DNA of 64,000 nt from Lachnospiraceae bacterium (GTDB lineage Bacteria; Bacillota; Clostridia; Lachnospirales; Lachnospiraceae): positions 5,516 to 69,515 of the forward strand of contig CAAGJU010000193.1 in the NCBI GenBank assembly GCA_900770225.1, in the 5' to 3' direction. Made by a program: the position numbers and the translations under genes. The notes under the pieces were generated by a model that made no database searches, had not been told where the DNA came from, and saw nothing but the letters and a program-made list of their open reading frames with translations. Position 1 is the stretch's first letter. Each line of letters starts with the position of its first letter. Positions 8,871-17,272 of this stretch are shown here, in pieces.

Positions 8871-8962
8871 ATATCTGGCGAAAAGAAGGCACGGCATATA
8901 GATATCTGGCGAAAAGAAAGCACGGCATATGGATATCCGACGAAGAGAAGGTACGGTAATTG
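8871..8962 (+). repeat. Three 30-31-bp tandem units directly before the pssD-like start
   Basis: Units at 8871-8901, 8902-8932 and 8933-8962 follow the pattern ATATC(T/C)GGCGAAAAGAA then GGCACGGCATATGG. The third ends at the base before ATG 8963, so it forms the translation start region. The preceding 8700-8870 is also degenerate, with several 'ATGGATTT/TGGATTTC' echoes, but without a clean period. No gene is seen in 8690-8962. Confidence 0.8.
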
Positions 8963-9442
8963 ATGAAGAAGGGTAAAGGCGGGCAATTAAAAATTTGTTT
9001 TGCGGCCTCGTCGGGTGGTCATTATGAGCAGCTCATGATGCTGGAGCCGCTGATGCGGAAATACGACAGCTTCGTCGTGACGGAGAAGACCCGCTACAGC
9101 AAACCGCTGAAGGGGACGGACACGTGGTATCTGCTGCAGGTGAACCGGCGGGAGGCGGATTTTCCGCTGAAGCTGATCGCGAATGCGGCAAAAGCCATCT
9201 CCATCCTGCACAGGGAAAAACCGGATGTCGTCGTGACGACCGGTGTGCTGGCCGTTGTACCGCTCTGTCTGCTGCAGAAGCTGCGCGGTGGAAAGCTGAT
9301 TTATATTGAATCATTCGCGAAGGTCAGCGGGCCGACTGAGACAGGCCGTTTTCTGTATCGCTTCGCCGACCGCTTCTATGTGCAGTGGCCTTCTATGCTC
9401 AAATTTTATCCGAAGGCAAAATATATCGGAGGAATCTATTGA
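8963..9442 (+). CDS. PssD/Alg14-like membrane subunit of a two-part glycosyltransferase
   Basis: A 159-residue protein matching the Alg14/PssD/CpsF family: 'KICFAASSGGHYEQLMML' (Gly-Gly-His nucleotide-sugar loop), 'VVTEKTRYSKPL', 'PDVVVTTGVLAVVPLC' and 'LIYIESFAKVSGPTETGRFLYRFADRFYVQWP'. In eukaryotes Alg14 anchors Alg13 to make an active GlcNAc transferase; in bacteria the pair is encoded as separate genes for capsule or EPS assembly. The partner follows at 9638. The ATG at 8963 is used rather than the preceding TTG. The 195-bp spacer to the partner is longer than usual and shows no hairpin terminator. Confidence 0.88.
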   Translation: MKKGKGGQLKICFAASSGGHYEQLMMLEPLMRKYDSFVVTEKTRYSKPLKGTDTWYLLQVNRREADFPLKLIANAAKAISILHREKPDVVVTTGVLAVVPLCLLQKLRGGKLIYIESFAKVSGPTETGRFLYRFADRFYVQWPSMLKFYPKAKYIGGIY

Positions 9443-9637
9443 TCTCTGCGGGTGACTTGTTTGTGATCCGTATGGCAGAGAGAATCACAATAGCTGGTTG
9501 TCTTTTCGTCTGTAGCTCTGTGACAGATGTTAACCGGCAAACAGAATCCTGAAGAAAAGAGCTGGCATAGTTTTAGCACGATAGGGTTTTGACTCAATAG
9601 ACAGAAGTAATGGACAGTATGCCAAGAGGGATGTGAG

Positions 9638-10120
9638 ATGATATTTGTGACAGTGGGTTCTCAGAAATTTCCGTTTGACCGTCTGCTGAAAGCAGTAGAC
9701 GAGCTGGTCGGAAACGGGACAATCACCGAAGAAGTTTTTGCACAGACCGGCTATAGTACCTATCAGCCGGTCCATTATGCATACAGTGCCTTTATGGACC
9801 GCGATGCCTTCCGCGAGGCAGAGGGAAAAGCTGATCTGGTCATCACCCACGGCGGCAGCGGAGCGATCATCGGAGCTCTGAAACAGGGCAAGCGGGTCAT
9901 CGCGGTTCCGCGACTTGCCGCTTACGGAGAGCACGTGGATGATCATCAGAAGCAGCTGGTATCTCAGTTCTCCGAAGCACACCTGATCCTCATGTGTACG
10001 GATATGCAAAATCTGCCGGCATGCATAGAAAAAGCACGGACAGAGAAATTCGCCCACTATGAGAGCCATACGCAGGATTTCATTGCTGACATCGACAGAT
10101 ATCTCCAGTCGCTTTGTTGA
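9638..10120 (+). CDS. PssE/Alg13-like catalytic subunit (GT28 C-terminal domain)
   Basis: A 160-residue protein: 'MIFVTVGSQKFPFDRLLKAVDEL' is the hallmark start of Alg13/PssE/EpsF, followed by 'ADLVITHGGSGAIIGALKQGKRVIAVPRL' (the UDP-sugar-binding Gly-Gly-Ser-Gly loop) and 'GEHVDDHQKQLV' (the conserved H-x-D-D-H-Q). It should bind UDP-GlcNAc, UDP-Glc or UDP-Gal and dock on the PssD-like protein encoded upstream. The start lies after a GGGATGTGAG ribosome region. The 3' end touches a remnant ABC ATPase frame, and an intrinsic terminator follows at 10362. Confidence 0.9.
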   Translation: MIFVTVGSQKFPFDRLLKAVDELVGNGTITEEVFAQTGYSTYQPVHYAYSAFMDRDAFREAEGKADLVITHGGSGAIIGALKQGKRVIAVPRLAAYGEHVDDHQKQLVSQFSEAHLILMCTDMQNLPACIEKARTEKFAHYESHTQDFIADIDRYLQSLC

Positions 10121-10352
10121 GATTTATACGCTGACCGGGAAGAGCGGCGCCGGCAAGAGCAGCTTTTTCGGGACCATGACAGGCATGAATAGATACAACG
10201 GCGTGATTCGTCTGGAGGGCACTGATATCCGGAAATTCCGGAGGAGAGATGCCGGCAAAATCGGTTTTGTCACGCAGAATCCGCAGGATCAGTTCATCGG
10301 CGGGACGGTCAGAGAAGAGATCATGGCAGCTCTGCGGAAGTTTATAACCTGA
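10120..10352 (+). pseudogene. Fragment of an ECF/CbiO-type ABC ATPase
   Basis: In a frame shifted from the pssE-like gene, about 75 residues match the N-terminal part of an ECF-transporter ATPase: Walker A 'GKSGAGKSSFF', then 'GFVTQNPQDQFIGGTVREEI' with the Q-loop. The signature LSGGQ, Walker B and the rest are missing; the frame ends at 10352 just before a terminator. There is no ribosome site. It is read as the residue of a deletion or recombination, not a functional gene. Confidence 0.7.
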
Positions 10353-10361
10353 TACAAAAAT

Positions 10362-10422
10362 GGGACTTTCCCGGCTGTACTGCCCGGACGGCAGTAACGG
10401 CCATGGAAAGTCCCGTTTTTTT
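10362..10422. terminator. Bidirectional intrinsic terminator
   Basis: GGGACTTTCC (10362-10371) pairs with GGAAAGTCCC (10405-10414), followed by GTTTTTTT on the plus strand; on the minus strand the stem is followed by ATTTTT. It can end both the polysaccharide transcript and the convergent sstT transcript. Confidence 0.88.
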
Positions 10423-10556
10423 CAATCTTATACTTTGTATTTTATGGATTGAGCTCTTCCATCGATGTTCAGTGCGTTAAGCACTCTATTCCAGGGATGG
10501 GATGGTGTATCAGACGGATTATCCTGTCCGATTTTAGTGATGCGTATTTACACTTT

Positions 10557-11927
10557 TTATTTGTATTCCAGCTCCGCGTTCGATGCAATCTCTGCATCCC
10601 GCACGGTATCCTTGGTATCGCCGGGAAAGTCCTTCGAGATGTGCATCTGCTCACGCTCTTTTTTCGAATACATAAAGCCGGGAAGTCTTCTGCCCTGTTT
10701 CAGCCAGTCGCGGTATTCTGCGATGGCGGCAAATACGACATCGCCGGAGGAGTTCAGCATGGTCTCGACGGAGTCCTGAACGACGCCGATGATGAATCCG
10801 ACGGCAACAACCTGCATGGCCGTGTCATTTGAAATGCCGAACAGGGAGCATGCCATGGGGATCAGCAGAAGAGAGCCGCCGGCCACACCGGATGCTCCGC
10901 AGGCTGCCAGCGTTGAGAGCACAGAGAGGATCAGTGCTGTCGGCACATCGACGGCGACACCGACGGTGTTGGCGCAGGCGAGGGTCATCACGGTGATTGT
11001 GATGGCTGCGCCGTCCATGTTGATCGTAGCGCCCAGCGGAATCGACACAGAGTAAAGATCCTCGTCCAGGCCCAGTCTCTTGCAGAGGCTCATGTTGATC
11101 GGAATATTTGCGGCAGAGCTTCTGGTAAAGAAAGCCGTGATGCCGCTCTCCTTTATGCAGCGGAAGATCAGCGGATAAGGATTTCTTCCCAGCGCGACGG
11201 CCGCCACGATGCCGTTGACGATCAGCGATTCGAATGCCATGCATCCCACCAGCAGGAGCAGCAGCTTGCCATAGGTCGTAAAAATAGCCAGGCCGTTTGT
11301 CGATACGGTGTTATAGACGAGGCCGAGGATGCCGAACGGTGCCAGATTGATAATCCAGCGCACGATCTGAGAGACCGCGTCAGCTGCATTTTTCATAAAT
11401 TCCTTGCTGCCGACGGAGGCGATTCTCTTCATGGCAGCGCCGAAAATGGCAGCCCAGAAAAGAATGCCGATATAGTTCGCATTCGTCAGGGCGCCGAACG
11501 GATTGGCGATCACGTTCATCAGAAGGTTGTAGATTACTTCTCCGATGCCCTGCGGTACGGTATCTGCCGTCGCAGCCTGTTCCAGGACCATGGTCTGCGG
11601 GAACATGAAGCTTGCCACGACCGCGACAAAGGCTGCCAGGAAGGTAGTCAGCATATAGAGAAAAATAACCGTGCCGAATCTCTTATCCAGCTTTCCTGTT
11701 CCCTGCGCCAGTGCTGACGCTACCAGAACAAATACGAGTACCGGTGCAATGGCTTTCAGTGCGCCTACGAACAGATCTCCCAGCGTGGGAAGCCAGCTGA
11801 TCGCTCCCGGCCAGATCAGAGCCAGAACAGCACCGATGATAATGCCGCACAGGATTCTCAGTATCAGGCTGGTATTATTGTACTTTTCTATGACTTTTTT
11901 AAAACCGCTCTTTGATCCTGCTTTCAT
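10557..11927 (-). CDS. sstT: Serine/threonine:sodium symporter SstT
   Basis: A 456-residue dicarboxylate/amino-acid:cation symporter (DAACS). Helices start at 'LILRILCGIIIGAVLALI'. 'GALKAIAPVLVFVLVASALAQ', 'FFTRSSAANIPINMSLCKRLGL' (the serine-rich reentrant loop) and 'SIPLGATINMDGAAITITVMTLA' (the NMDG sodium/substrate site) are specific for SstT rather than glutamate carriers. It imports serine and threonine with Na+. It is convergent with the polysaccharide genes and divergent from a Gfo/Idh gene, with its own promoter at 11968-11996. The tail ('KQGRRLPGFMYSKK...') is slightly longer than in E. coli. Confidence 0.93.
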   Translation of the reverse strand: MKAGSKSGFKKVIEKYNNTSLILRILCGIIIGAVLALIWPGAISWLPTLGDLFVGALKAIAPVLVFVLVASALAQGTGKLDKRFGTVIFLYMLTTFLAAFVAVVASFMFPQTMVLEQAATADTVPQGIGEVIYNLLMNVIANPFGALTNANYIGILFWAAIFGAAMKRIASVGSKEFMKNAADAVSQIVRWIINLAPFGILGLVYNTVSTNGLAIFTTYGKLLLLLVGCMAFESLIVNGIVAAVALGRNPYPLIFRCIKESGITAFFTRSSAANIPINMSLCKRLGLDEDLYSVSIPLGATINMDGAAITITVMTLACANTVGVAVDVPTALILSVLSTLAACGASGVAGGSLLLIPMACSLFGISNDTAMQVVAVGFIIGVVQDSVETMLNSSGDVVFAAIAEYRDWLKQGRRLPGFMYSKKEREQMHISKDFPGDTKDTVRDAEIASNAELEYK

Positions 11928-11967
11928 TTTCTCCCTCTTTCTGTAGTGTCAAAATACCTGCACGTTC

Positions 11968-11996
11968 AGTATATCACAGGGCTTCGGACATGTCAG
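11968..11996 (-). promoter_or_regulatory. Promoter of sstT
   Basis: On the minus strand CTGACA (11991-11996) and TATACT (11968-11973) are separated by 17 bases, about 40 bases before the sstT ATG and its GAGGGAG ribosome site. This is near the vegetative sigma consensus. The remaining 11997-12212 gap shows a TATAAT (12139-12144) in front of the divergent gene but no good -35 with it. Confidence 0.65.
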
Positions 11997-12212
11997 TGCG
12001 TCAGCGGAAATTGGCGGAAGATGCGGGTTATGAAGCTTCCGGCATGAGTCGGACGAATACAGTATAGCCGGATAAGAACGGTTTGAACAGCTGTGCATTT
12101 GCCGCAGAAGGGGATGGAAAGTTATCAGCCGCACGATTTATAATAATGACAGTGACTGGCAACGCGGAAACCGTAAACTGTTATCACCATTTTTGGAGGA
12201 GGAATCATCATT

Positions 12213-13229
12213 ATGGCATCAGAAGGAATCAGAGTCGGTATCCTGGGAGCGGGAAGCATAGCGGGTACCATGGCAACTACCATCAGACTGATGAACGAGG
12301 GCGGGGAACATTGCGCGGAGTTGTATGCTGTTGCATCCCGGAGTCAGGAAAAAGCAGACGCCTTTGCGGCGGAATATGCCGTTCCGAAAGCTTTCGGAAG
12401 CTACGAGGCGATGCTGGCAGATGACAATATCGATCTCGTTTACATCGCCACACCGCACAGTGAACACTATCGCTGTGCCATGATGTGCATCGATGCCGGA
12501 AAAGCTGTGCTCTGTGAAAAAGCATTCACGGTCAATGCACTGCAGGCTGTTAAGCTCTGCGCGCACGCGGAAGAAAAGAAGATCCTGCTTACGGAAGCAA
12601 TCTGGACGCGTTATATGCCCATGCGGCAGATCATCAACGATGCCGTTCGGTCAGGAAAGGTCGGCACGCCGCAGACCATAACGGCAAATCTTTCCTATAA
12701 AATTTCCCAGAACAGGAGAATGACGGATCCGATGCTCGCCGGAGGATCGCTTCTCGACGTCGGCGTCTATACCTTAAACTTCGCAGAGATGATTTTCGGA
12801 AGAGCTGACAGCGTAAACGCGCGCTGCACGTACACGAGCACCGGTGTTGATGAGACAGACTCTGTTTTTCTCACATGGAAAGACGGGAAGACGGCGCATC
12901 TGACCGCGGGCATGAAGGCCAGAGGCGACAGAAAGGGCATTATCTACTGCACAGACGGCTATATCATTGTTGAGAATATCAACAATCCGCAGTCAGTGGC
13001 CATTTTTGACGATAATGATCAGCTGATTGAAAAAACAAACTGCACCGCACAGTTTACCGGCTATGAATACGAGGTCATCGAGGCCGCAGATGCTCTGCGT
13101 AAGGGCCTCACGGAATGTAAGAGCATGCCGCATGATGAGAGTATCCATATGATGGAGCTGATGGATCATATCCGTGCGCAGCTGGGCGTGAAATATCCGT
13201 TTGAAAAGGAAATTCGCTGGGCGGAGTGA
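12213..13229 (+). CDS. Gfo/Idh/MocA family NAD(P)-dependent oxidoreductase
   Basis: A 338-residue enzyme. The Rossmann start 'VGILGAGSIAGTMA' binds NAD(P); 'DLVYIATPHSEHY' and 'GKAVLCEKAFTVN' hold the catalytic Lys of the family (EKP, here EKA). 'TEAIWTRYMPM' and 'GGSLLDVGVYTLNFAEMIFG' resemble the dihydrodiol-dehydrogenase/glucose-fructose-oxidoreductase branch, with the Asp-x3-Tyr pair in 'DVGVYTL'. The substrate is probably a sugar or cyclitol but cannot be named. GGAGGAGG lies 12 bases before the ATG. It stands alone between divergent sstT and a cupin gene. Confidence 0.88.
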   Translation: MASEGIRVGILGAGSIAGTMATTIRLMNEGGEHCAELYAVASRSQEKADAFAAEYAVPKAFGSYEAMLADDNIDLVYIATPHSEHYRCAMMCIDAGKAVLCEKAFTVNALQAVKLCAHAEEKKILLTEAIWTRYMPMRQIINDAVRSGKVGTPQTITANLSYKISQNRRMTDPMLAGGSLLDVGVYTLNFAEMIFGRADSVNARCTYTSTGVDETDSVFLTWKDGKTAHLTAGMKARGDRKGIIYCTDGYIIVENINNPQSVAIFDDNDQLIEKTNCTAQFTGYEYEVIEAADALRKGLTECKSMPHDESIHMMELMDHIRAQLGVKYPFEKEIRWAE

Positions 13230-13335
13230 AACGCTGCGTTTTTGCAAATCAATTCTGTTGTATATTTTTCACAAATCAATTTTGTTGTGATGACAACATA
13301 CAGAAGACATGCTGCGTCGTATCTTATACTTGTCA

Positions 13336-13418
13336 GACGGGAACAGGATGGATACAGATATCCGGACTGTAGACGGGACAGGATGGATACAGATATCCGG
13401 ACTGTAGACGGGAACAGG
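13336..13418 (+). repeat. Two and a third 35-36-bp tandem units upstream of the cupin gene
   Basis: GACGGGAACAGGATGG then ATACAGATATCCGGACTGTA occurs at 13336-13371 and again, one base shorter, at 13372-13406, with a partial third copy at 13407-13418. The two full units are almost identical, so the duplication is recent. Just upstream, AAATCAATTYTGTTGT occurs twice with a 26-bp period (13247-13290). Confidence 0.85.
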
Positions 13419-13450
13419 TTAAAGCAGAGTGGATGTCAGGAGGTGCCATC

Positions 13451-14107
13451 ATGGAAGAGAAAGCAGGCATTGTTTTTTCCATTGCGAGAGATAACGCACC
13501 GGTACCGGGGTGCACGGTTTCGAAAAATATATATGACGGACTGAACAGCATCACCTATTTTTCGCTGGCCAGAGGCACGGACATCAGTGCCGAGACGCAT
13601 CCCGACCGCCAGATTATCATTGTAGCGGACGGTGTGCTGGACGTATACGGAACTGACGTTGCATCGGTGGAGCTGAAAACCGGAGACTGCATGCTGGTTC
13701 CGGCAAATGCAACGGTCGGCATGAAAACGGCGGAGGGTGTCGTGTATACGGAAATCACCCTCAGAAAGGAAGATCATATGAACGAACTGATTAAGGCAGG
13801 AGAGGTATTCAAACTGGCTGATCTGGTTCCGTATCAGGACGGAAAGATCGTCAACATGGATGTCATGCATGGTGAAGGCATGAAGTTCGCCCTTCTGGCG
13901 TTTGACGCGGGAACCGGACTTTCAGAGCATGCAGCGCCGGGCGAGGCGATTGTTTTTGCACTGGATGGCAACGGTGTGATTGGATATGAGGGTAAGGAAT
14001 ATCCGATTCATGCCGGTGAGAACTTCCATTTCGCGAAGGGCGGGAAGCACTACGTGAAGGCAGATGGAAAGTTCAAGATGGCACTGCTGCTGACGCTGGA
14101 AGCGTGA
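13451..14107 (+). CDS. Double-cupin domain protein
   Basis: A 218-residue protein with two small beta-barrel cupins. The first (~residues 15-105) has 'THPDRQIIIVADGVLDVYG' and 'LKTGDCMLVPANATVG'. The second (~115-215) has 'LSEHAAPGEAIVFALDGNGVIGYEGKEYPIHAGENFHFAKGGKHYVKA', with a His and Glu arrangement that could bind a metal. Similar proteins are annotated as cupins of unknown function in Clostridia. AGGAGGT stands 6 bases before ATG 13451, better than the ATG at 13433. The product could be an isomerase, sensor or storage protein; no reaction can be assigned. Confidence 0.8.
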   Translation: MEEKAGIVFSIARDNAPVPGCTVSKNIYDGLNSITYFSLARGTDISAETHPDRQIIIVADGVLDVYGTDVASVELKTGDCMLVPANATVGMKTAEGVVYTEITLRKEDHMNELIKAGEVFKLADLVPYQDGKIVNMDVMHGEGMKFALLAFDAGTGLSEHAAPGEAIVFALDGNGVIGYEGKEYPIHAGENFHFAKGGKHYVKADGKFKMALLLTLEA

Positions 14108-14275
14108 AAATTGAGAAATACAAGCACTTCAAACAGCGTCAGGATACTGTGTAAACTCACGTGACGCTATGCGTCACATGTGTCTGTATTGTGGTAGTGA
14201 GTGTGTGATTTATCGACATGTTAATGGCAGATGAACTGCAAAAACCTGCAGGATCTTACAAGGAGGGAATTGATC

Positions 14276-14461
14276 ATGAAATACAGAGTGAATGAGGGTT
14301 GTATCGGATGCGGATTATGTGAATCTACCTGCCCGGAAGTATTTTCCATTACGGATGCAGGAACGGCTACAGCGATCGACGGAGATGTGCCTCAGGAGGC
14401 AGAGGCTTCCGCAGCGGAAGCAAAGGATAACTGCCCGGTTGGCGCTATTGAAGAAGCATAA
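14276..14461 (+). CDS. Small ferredoxin (4Fe-4S)
   Basis: A 61-residue acidic protein: 'CIGCGLCESTCPEVF' near residue 8 and 'NCPVGAIEEA' at the C-terminus provide one cubane cluster's Cys ligands (C-x2-C-x2-C...CP) plus one extra Cys, as in monocluster ferredoxins of Clostridia. It acts as a cytoplasmic low-potential electron carrier. AAGGAGGG is 9 bases upstream of ATG 14276; the open frame extends 45 bases further without a better start. It is followed by a terminator, so it is probably monocistronic or the last gene after the cupin. Confidence 0.92.
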   Translation: MKYRVNEGCIGCGLCESTCPEVFSITDAGTATAIDGDVPQEAEASAAEAKDNCPVGAIEEA

Positions 14462-14506
14462 TGGCAGGTACATAAAGAGGCAGTGCATAAATCACTGAGA
14501 TGAAAA

Positions 14507-14540
14507 GCGCAGGCACCCATGGTGGGTACCTGCGCTCTTT
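14507..14540 (+). terminator. Intrinsic terminator of the ferredoxin gene
   Basis: GCGCAGGCACCCA (14507-14519) pairs, with one mismatch, with TGGGTACCTGCGC (14523-14535), followed by TCTTT. The short T-run makes it moderate. A palindromic repeat of the terminator-associated family follows directly. Confidence 0.7.
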
Positions 14541-14547
14541 GAAATTT

Positions 14548-14640
14548 ATGTGAGCAGAAAGTTCCATCCTCACACATGCGGAACCTGTGATGAGGTGGGA
14601 CGAACGCTGCGATAACGAGATATAACCCGCGCAGCTATTT
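14548..14640. repeat. Terminator-associated palindromic repeat, copy A
   Basis: After the terminator come GAGCAGAAAG, a hairpin built from CCTCACA and TGTGATGAGG, then CGAACGCTGCGATAACGAGATATAACCCGCG. The same order (AGCAGAGAGCCACA, hairpin, TGTGGCGA(A/G)CG, CGATAGCGAGATAAAA) occurs behind the terminators at 36231 and 37211. Copy A is the most decayed of the three. Confidence 0.65.
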
Positions 14641-14646
14641 AATACC

Positions 14647-15678
14647 TTAAACCTGGAAAGACACCTGGCTGTCGGATGCATCATTCGTATCTGTCTGGAT
14701 AAATTTATCTCTGCGCTGTTTTGCCCGGTTGACCTTGCGGCGGATCTCGTCCAGCTCCGCCTCGGACTTCTGGTCCGCTTCCGAAACCGCACGATCTGCC
14801 TCGCTTTTCAGGCGGCTTGCGCTGTTATCAGATTCCTGTCGGATTCTGTCGTGAGCCTGCTGATGTTTTGATTCTGCAACTGTGACATTTGTCTGTTTCT
14901 TCTGATCGGATGGATCTCGCTGTATCGTCTGGTTCAGCGTATTATTCTGAACAGGCTGATTTTTATCATCTGTTGTTACAGTCTGATCACTCTTGTTAAG
15001 GGTATCCGTCTGCTCCGTCTGATCCTGATTCGTCTGCTCTGTCTCTTTGCGGGTCTCGTCTGTACCGCTGATCTCTTCTCTTGTGGCCTGTTCTGCCTCT
15101 GCTTTTTCTCTTTCCGTCGGGAGCTTACCATATTCGCCGCTCTCGACAAATTTCCTTTCGATCTCACGTTCCGTTTTCAGACGTGCGTTAATATCTCCAT
15201 AAATGGCCAGCTTGGCGCTGTCGGGGATGGCCGAATCATTTTTTACAGCGTTGAGACGGGTCATATTGGCAGATGCTCTGCTCATGCGGATGCGCTGGAA
15301 CTCTTCTTTCGTTTTTGCATTCGATAAATCCCGCTTATAGGATTCCGCACTCTGGCGGCGTTCCATTTCTGACTGATAGGCCTGCGGGTCTTTTTCTTTC
15401 AGAAGCGCCAGCTCCTCAGGCGTCAGTTCCTCTCCGCTGCTCATCTTCGTTCGGATCGCTGTCAGCTTATCATTTTCCTTTTGCTCGTTCTGATCGGGAA
15501 TAAGACCCTGCATGATCAGTTTGTCCTGCGCATTTTTCTTCTGACGCCATGCCTCGGAGACGGACATAGTTCCATCCGCTGTCATATCACCGGTATCTTT
15601 TTTGAGCGTCCATTTGCGGGTCATCTCGTTTGTCCGCACATAGCTGTTCAGTGATGTGATCGATTCAAAACCGGCCAT
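14647..15678 (-). CDS. Uncharacterised charged, Gln/Thr-rich protein
   Basis: I do not recognise this 343-residue protein. The N-terminal ~110 residues ('FESITSLNSYVRTNEMTRKW...', 'SGEELTPEELALLKEKDPQAY') look like a folded helical domain. Residues ~190-290 are low complexity, rich in T, Q, N, D and K. The C-terminal ~50 residues ('SRLKSEADRAVSEADQKSEAELDEI...') predict a coiled coil. There is no signal peptide, membrane helix or lipobox. GGAGG stands 7 bases before ATG 15678; an upstream extension to 15816 is open but lacks an RBS. A CTTCTGC/GCAGAAG hairpin lies just before the RBS. Composition suggests a structural or scaffold role, but that is a guess. Confidence 0.6.
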   Translation of the reverse strand: MAGFESITSLNSYVRTNEMTRKWTLKKDTGDMTADGTMSVSEAWRQKKNAQDKLIMQGLIPDQNEQKENDKLTAIRTKMSSGEELTPEELALLKEKDPQAYQSEMERRQSAESYKRDLSNAKTKEEFQRIRMSRASANMTRLNAVKNDSAIPDSAKLAIYGDINARLKTEREIERKFVESGEYGKLPTEREKAEAEQATREEISGTDETRKETEQTNQDQTEQTDTLNKSDQTVTTDDKNQPVQNNTLNQTIQRDPSDQKKQTNVTVAESKHQQAHDRIRQESDNSASRLKSEADRAVSEADQKSEAELDEIRRKVNRAKQRRDKFIQTDTNDASDSQVSFQV

Positions 15679-15977
15679 TTGTGATCCTCCATGCGAGCAC
15701 TTCTGCTTATTTGCAGAAGAAAAATTTGCCATCAATATTTCTATTTGATTGATATATCGGCAGTGCCATTGACCATATAAATCGTGGATTCTAATTGCAC
15801 AGTAGAAGTTTTTCATATATCTGGCTGGTTTTCGGCCCTGATTTCATGTTTTTCAAACTTCTACAGAGAACAGTTTGCTGTGCCCTTTTATTCGGCCATT
15901 TGTGAAGACATATTCAATCAATGAAAAAAAGCTGAGACAGGGTGTCCGCAGTTCTTCAATGGATAATTTATCACAGG

Positions 15978-16910
15978 TTATATATGCGTTTGCAGGTAAA
16001 GCTCAAGATTGGTTTTTTGATCTAATTTCAGCTTTTTCCGGATGTTTGCCCGGTGATAATCGATAGCCTTCTTGCTGAGGCAGAGGTTGTCGGCAATCTG
16101 TTTTGAACTGTAGCCCTCCTTGATCATAAGAACAACCTGCCACTCGCGCGGCGAGAAGTCGTAGGATATTGTGCTTCGTTTGTGCGTGATGGGATAAGAT
16201 GCCTCTTCGATCAGGTCTGTAACTGCAACCTGTTCATCTGGTGACAGTCGTTTTTTCAGAAATTCAAGAGCAGGGTGCACGTAGTTATTGAAATTATCTT
16301 TTATTGCAGTTTCCATGTCTTGGTTGTGCTGTCTCTCTTCCTCAAGAGACTTCTTCAGAAGCCCGTTTTCCTGTTCAAGCAGATAGCAGCGAGACTTCAG
16401 CTCCTGTATGGTTTCTACACTTTTCCGCTGTTCCGTAAGGTTGTATGAGTATTCAACAAAGCAAATGACATCTCCGTTATTATTCGTGATGGGAATGACA
16501 TCAATGTGCTGCATATACATGGCTTCGCCGGTATCACCGTTTACGCCGCACATGTGTATAACGCTGGAAGATAGCTTGGTTTTTGCTGAAATGAGTGCGG
16601 GGCATTTTTCACATGGCGATTTTCTATCATGAAACAGGCGGTAACATTTAATTTTATAGTTTCTCCTGTCTTTAGCAAACCAATCTCTCATTCTCTGGTT
16701 AATATAGAGAACCTTGAAGTTCGGCGACAGGATAGTCACGCCGTTGGGAATGGATTCAATAATGGAAAAAAGGGATTGGTTGCTTTCAAAAAAATCTTCC
16801 GGATTCTCTGCTTTGATATTGTAGAAATATGCTTCCGGCAGGTCGAGCCATTCGTTCATGTCTTTCAGTTTGTTGTCCATATCATTTTCTTTCTTTTCAG
16901 ATTCAACCAT
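15978..16910 (-). CDS. PAS-domain LuxR-type transcriptional regulator
   Basis: A 310-residue regulator. Residues ~35-140 form a PAS-like sensor ('SIIESIPNGVTILSPNFKVLYINQRMRDWF') with a Cys-rich loop 'KIKCYRLFHDRKSPCEKCPAL', typical of PAS domains with 'C-x2-C' hooks. Residues ~145-195 are a coiled coil. The C-terminus (~245-305, 'DFSPREWQVVLMIKEGYSSKQIADNLCLSKKAIDYHRANIRKKL') is a LuxR HTH. AAAGGAG is 7 bases before ATG 16910. It is divergent from the sugar operon at 17273 and is the best candidate for its regulator. The pair of dyads at 16974 and 17024 could be its sites. The ligand is unknown. Confidence 0.85.
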   Translation of the reverse strand: MVESEKKENDMDNKLKDMNEWLDLPEAYFYNIKAENPEDFFESNQSLFSIIESIPNGVTILSPNFKVLYINQRMRDWFAKDRRNYKIKCYRLFHDRKSPCEKCPALISAKTKLSSSVIHMCGVNGDTGEAMYMQHIDVIPITNNNGDVICFVEYSYNLTEQRKSVETIQELKSRCYLLEQENGLLKKSLEEERQHNQDMETAIKDNFNNYVHPALEFLKKRLSPDEQVAVTDLIEEASYPITHKRSTISYDFSPREWQVVLMIKEGYSSKQIADNLCLSKKAIDYHRANIRKKLKLDQKTNLELYLQTHI

Positions 16911-17272
16911 TATATGTCTCCTTTCCACCATATATGAATGAATAAGTCATGGAAACCAAAGAACATACCAATTAAATACCAGTATACACTGGTATTTCCA
17001 AAAGGGAAGCGCTGAGCTATATAAAATACCATTTCATACTAGTATTACATTAGGATTAACCTTGGATAGCAGGACAAATTGGGCATTGTATAATTTAGCT
17101 AAATTAAGAACTTCAAAACGAATTGATATATGCAATATCACAATTATATTTAACAAACGAGCTTTTCGAATTGTTAATGCATACATTTTTTTCGGTTAAA
17201 ATCAGATTCGTACATGCGCGCACAAAGATAAAAAACAGATAGACAAGTTTGGAAGAAAGGAGAGAGAAACTA
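16911..17272. promoter_or_regulatory. AT-rich divergent control region of the regulator and the sugar operon
   Basis: This 362-bp gap holds no gene. It contains a perfect dyad at 16974-16997 and a related imperfect one at 17024-17047. A TATAAT at 17089-17094 lies 179 bases before the operon start, with no matching -35 at 16-18 bases (TTGGAT is 21 bases away), as expected for an activator-dependent promoter. The long leader 17100-17260 is AT-rich and shows no known riboswitch motif. GGAGAG precedes the GTG start of the first gene. Confidence 0.6.
16974..16997. promoter_or_regulatory. Perfect inverted repeat, probable operator
   Basis: AAATACCAGT and ACTGGTATTT are separated by ATAC: ten perfect pairs around a 4-base centre. 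A second, weaker version (AAATACC...CTAGTATT) lies at 17024-17047, about five helical turns downstream. Their position between the LuxR-type regulator and the operon suggests binding by that regulator; this is inferred from location. Confidence 0.65.

Noticed and set aside
13247..13420. CRISPR array or operator tandem before the cupin gene
   Set aside because: Only two to three adjacent copies with no spacers; better explained as a simple tandem duplication like those at other junctions.
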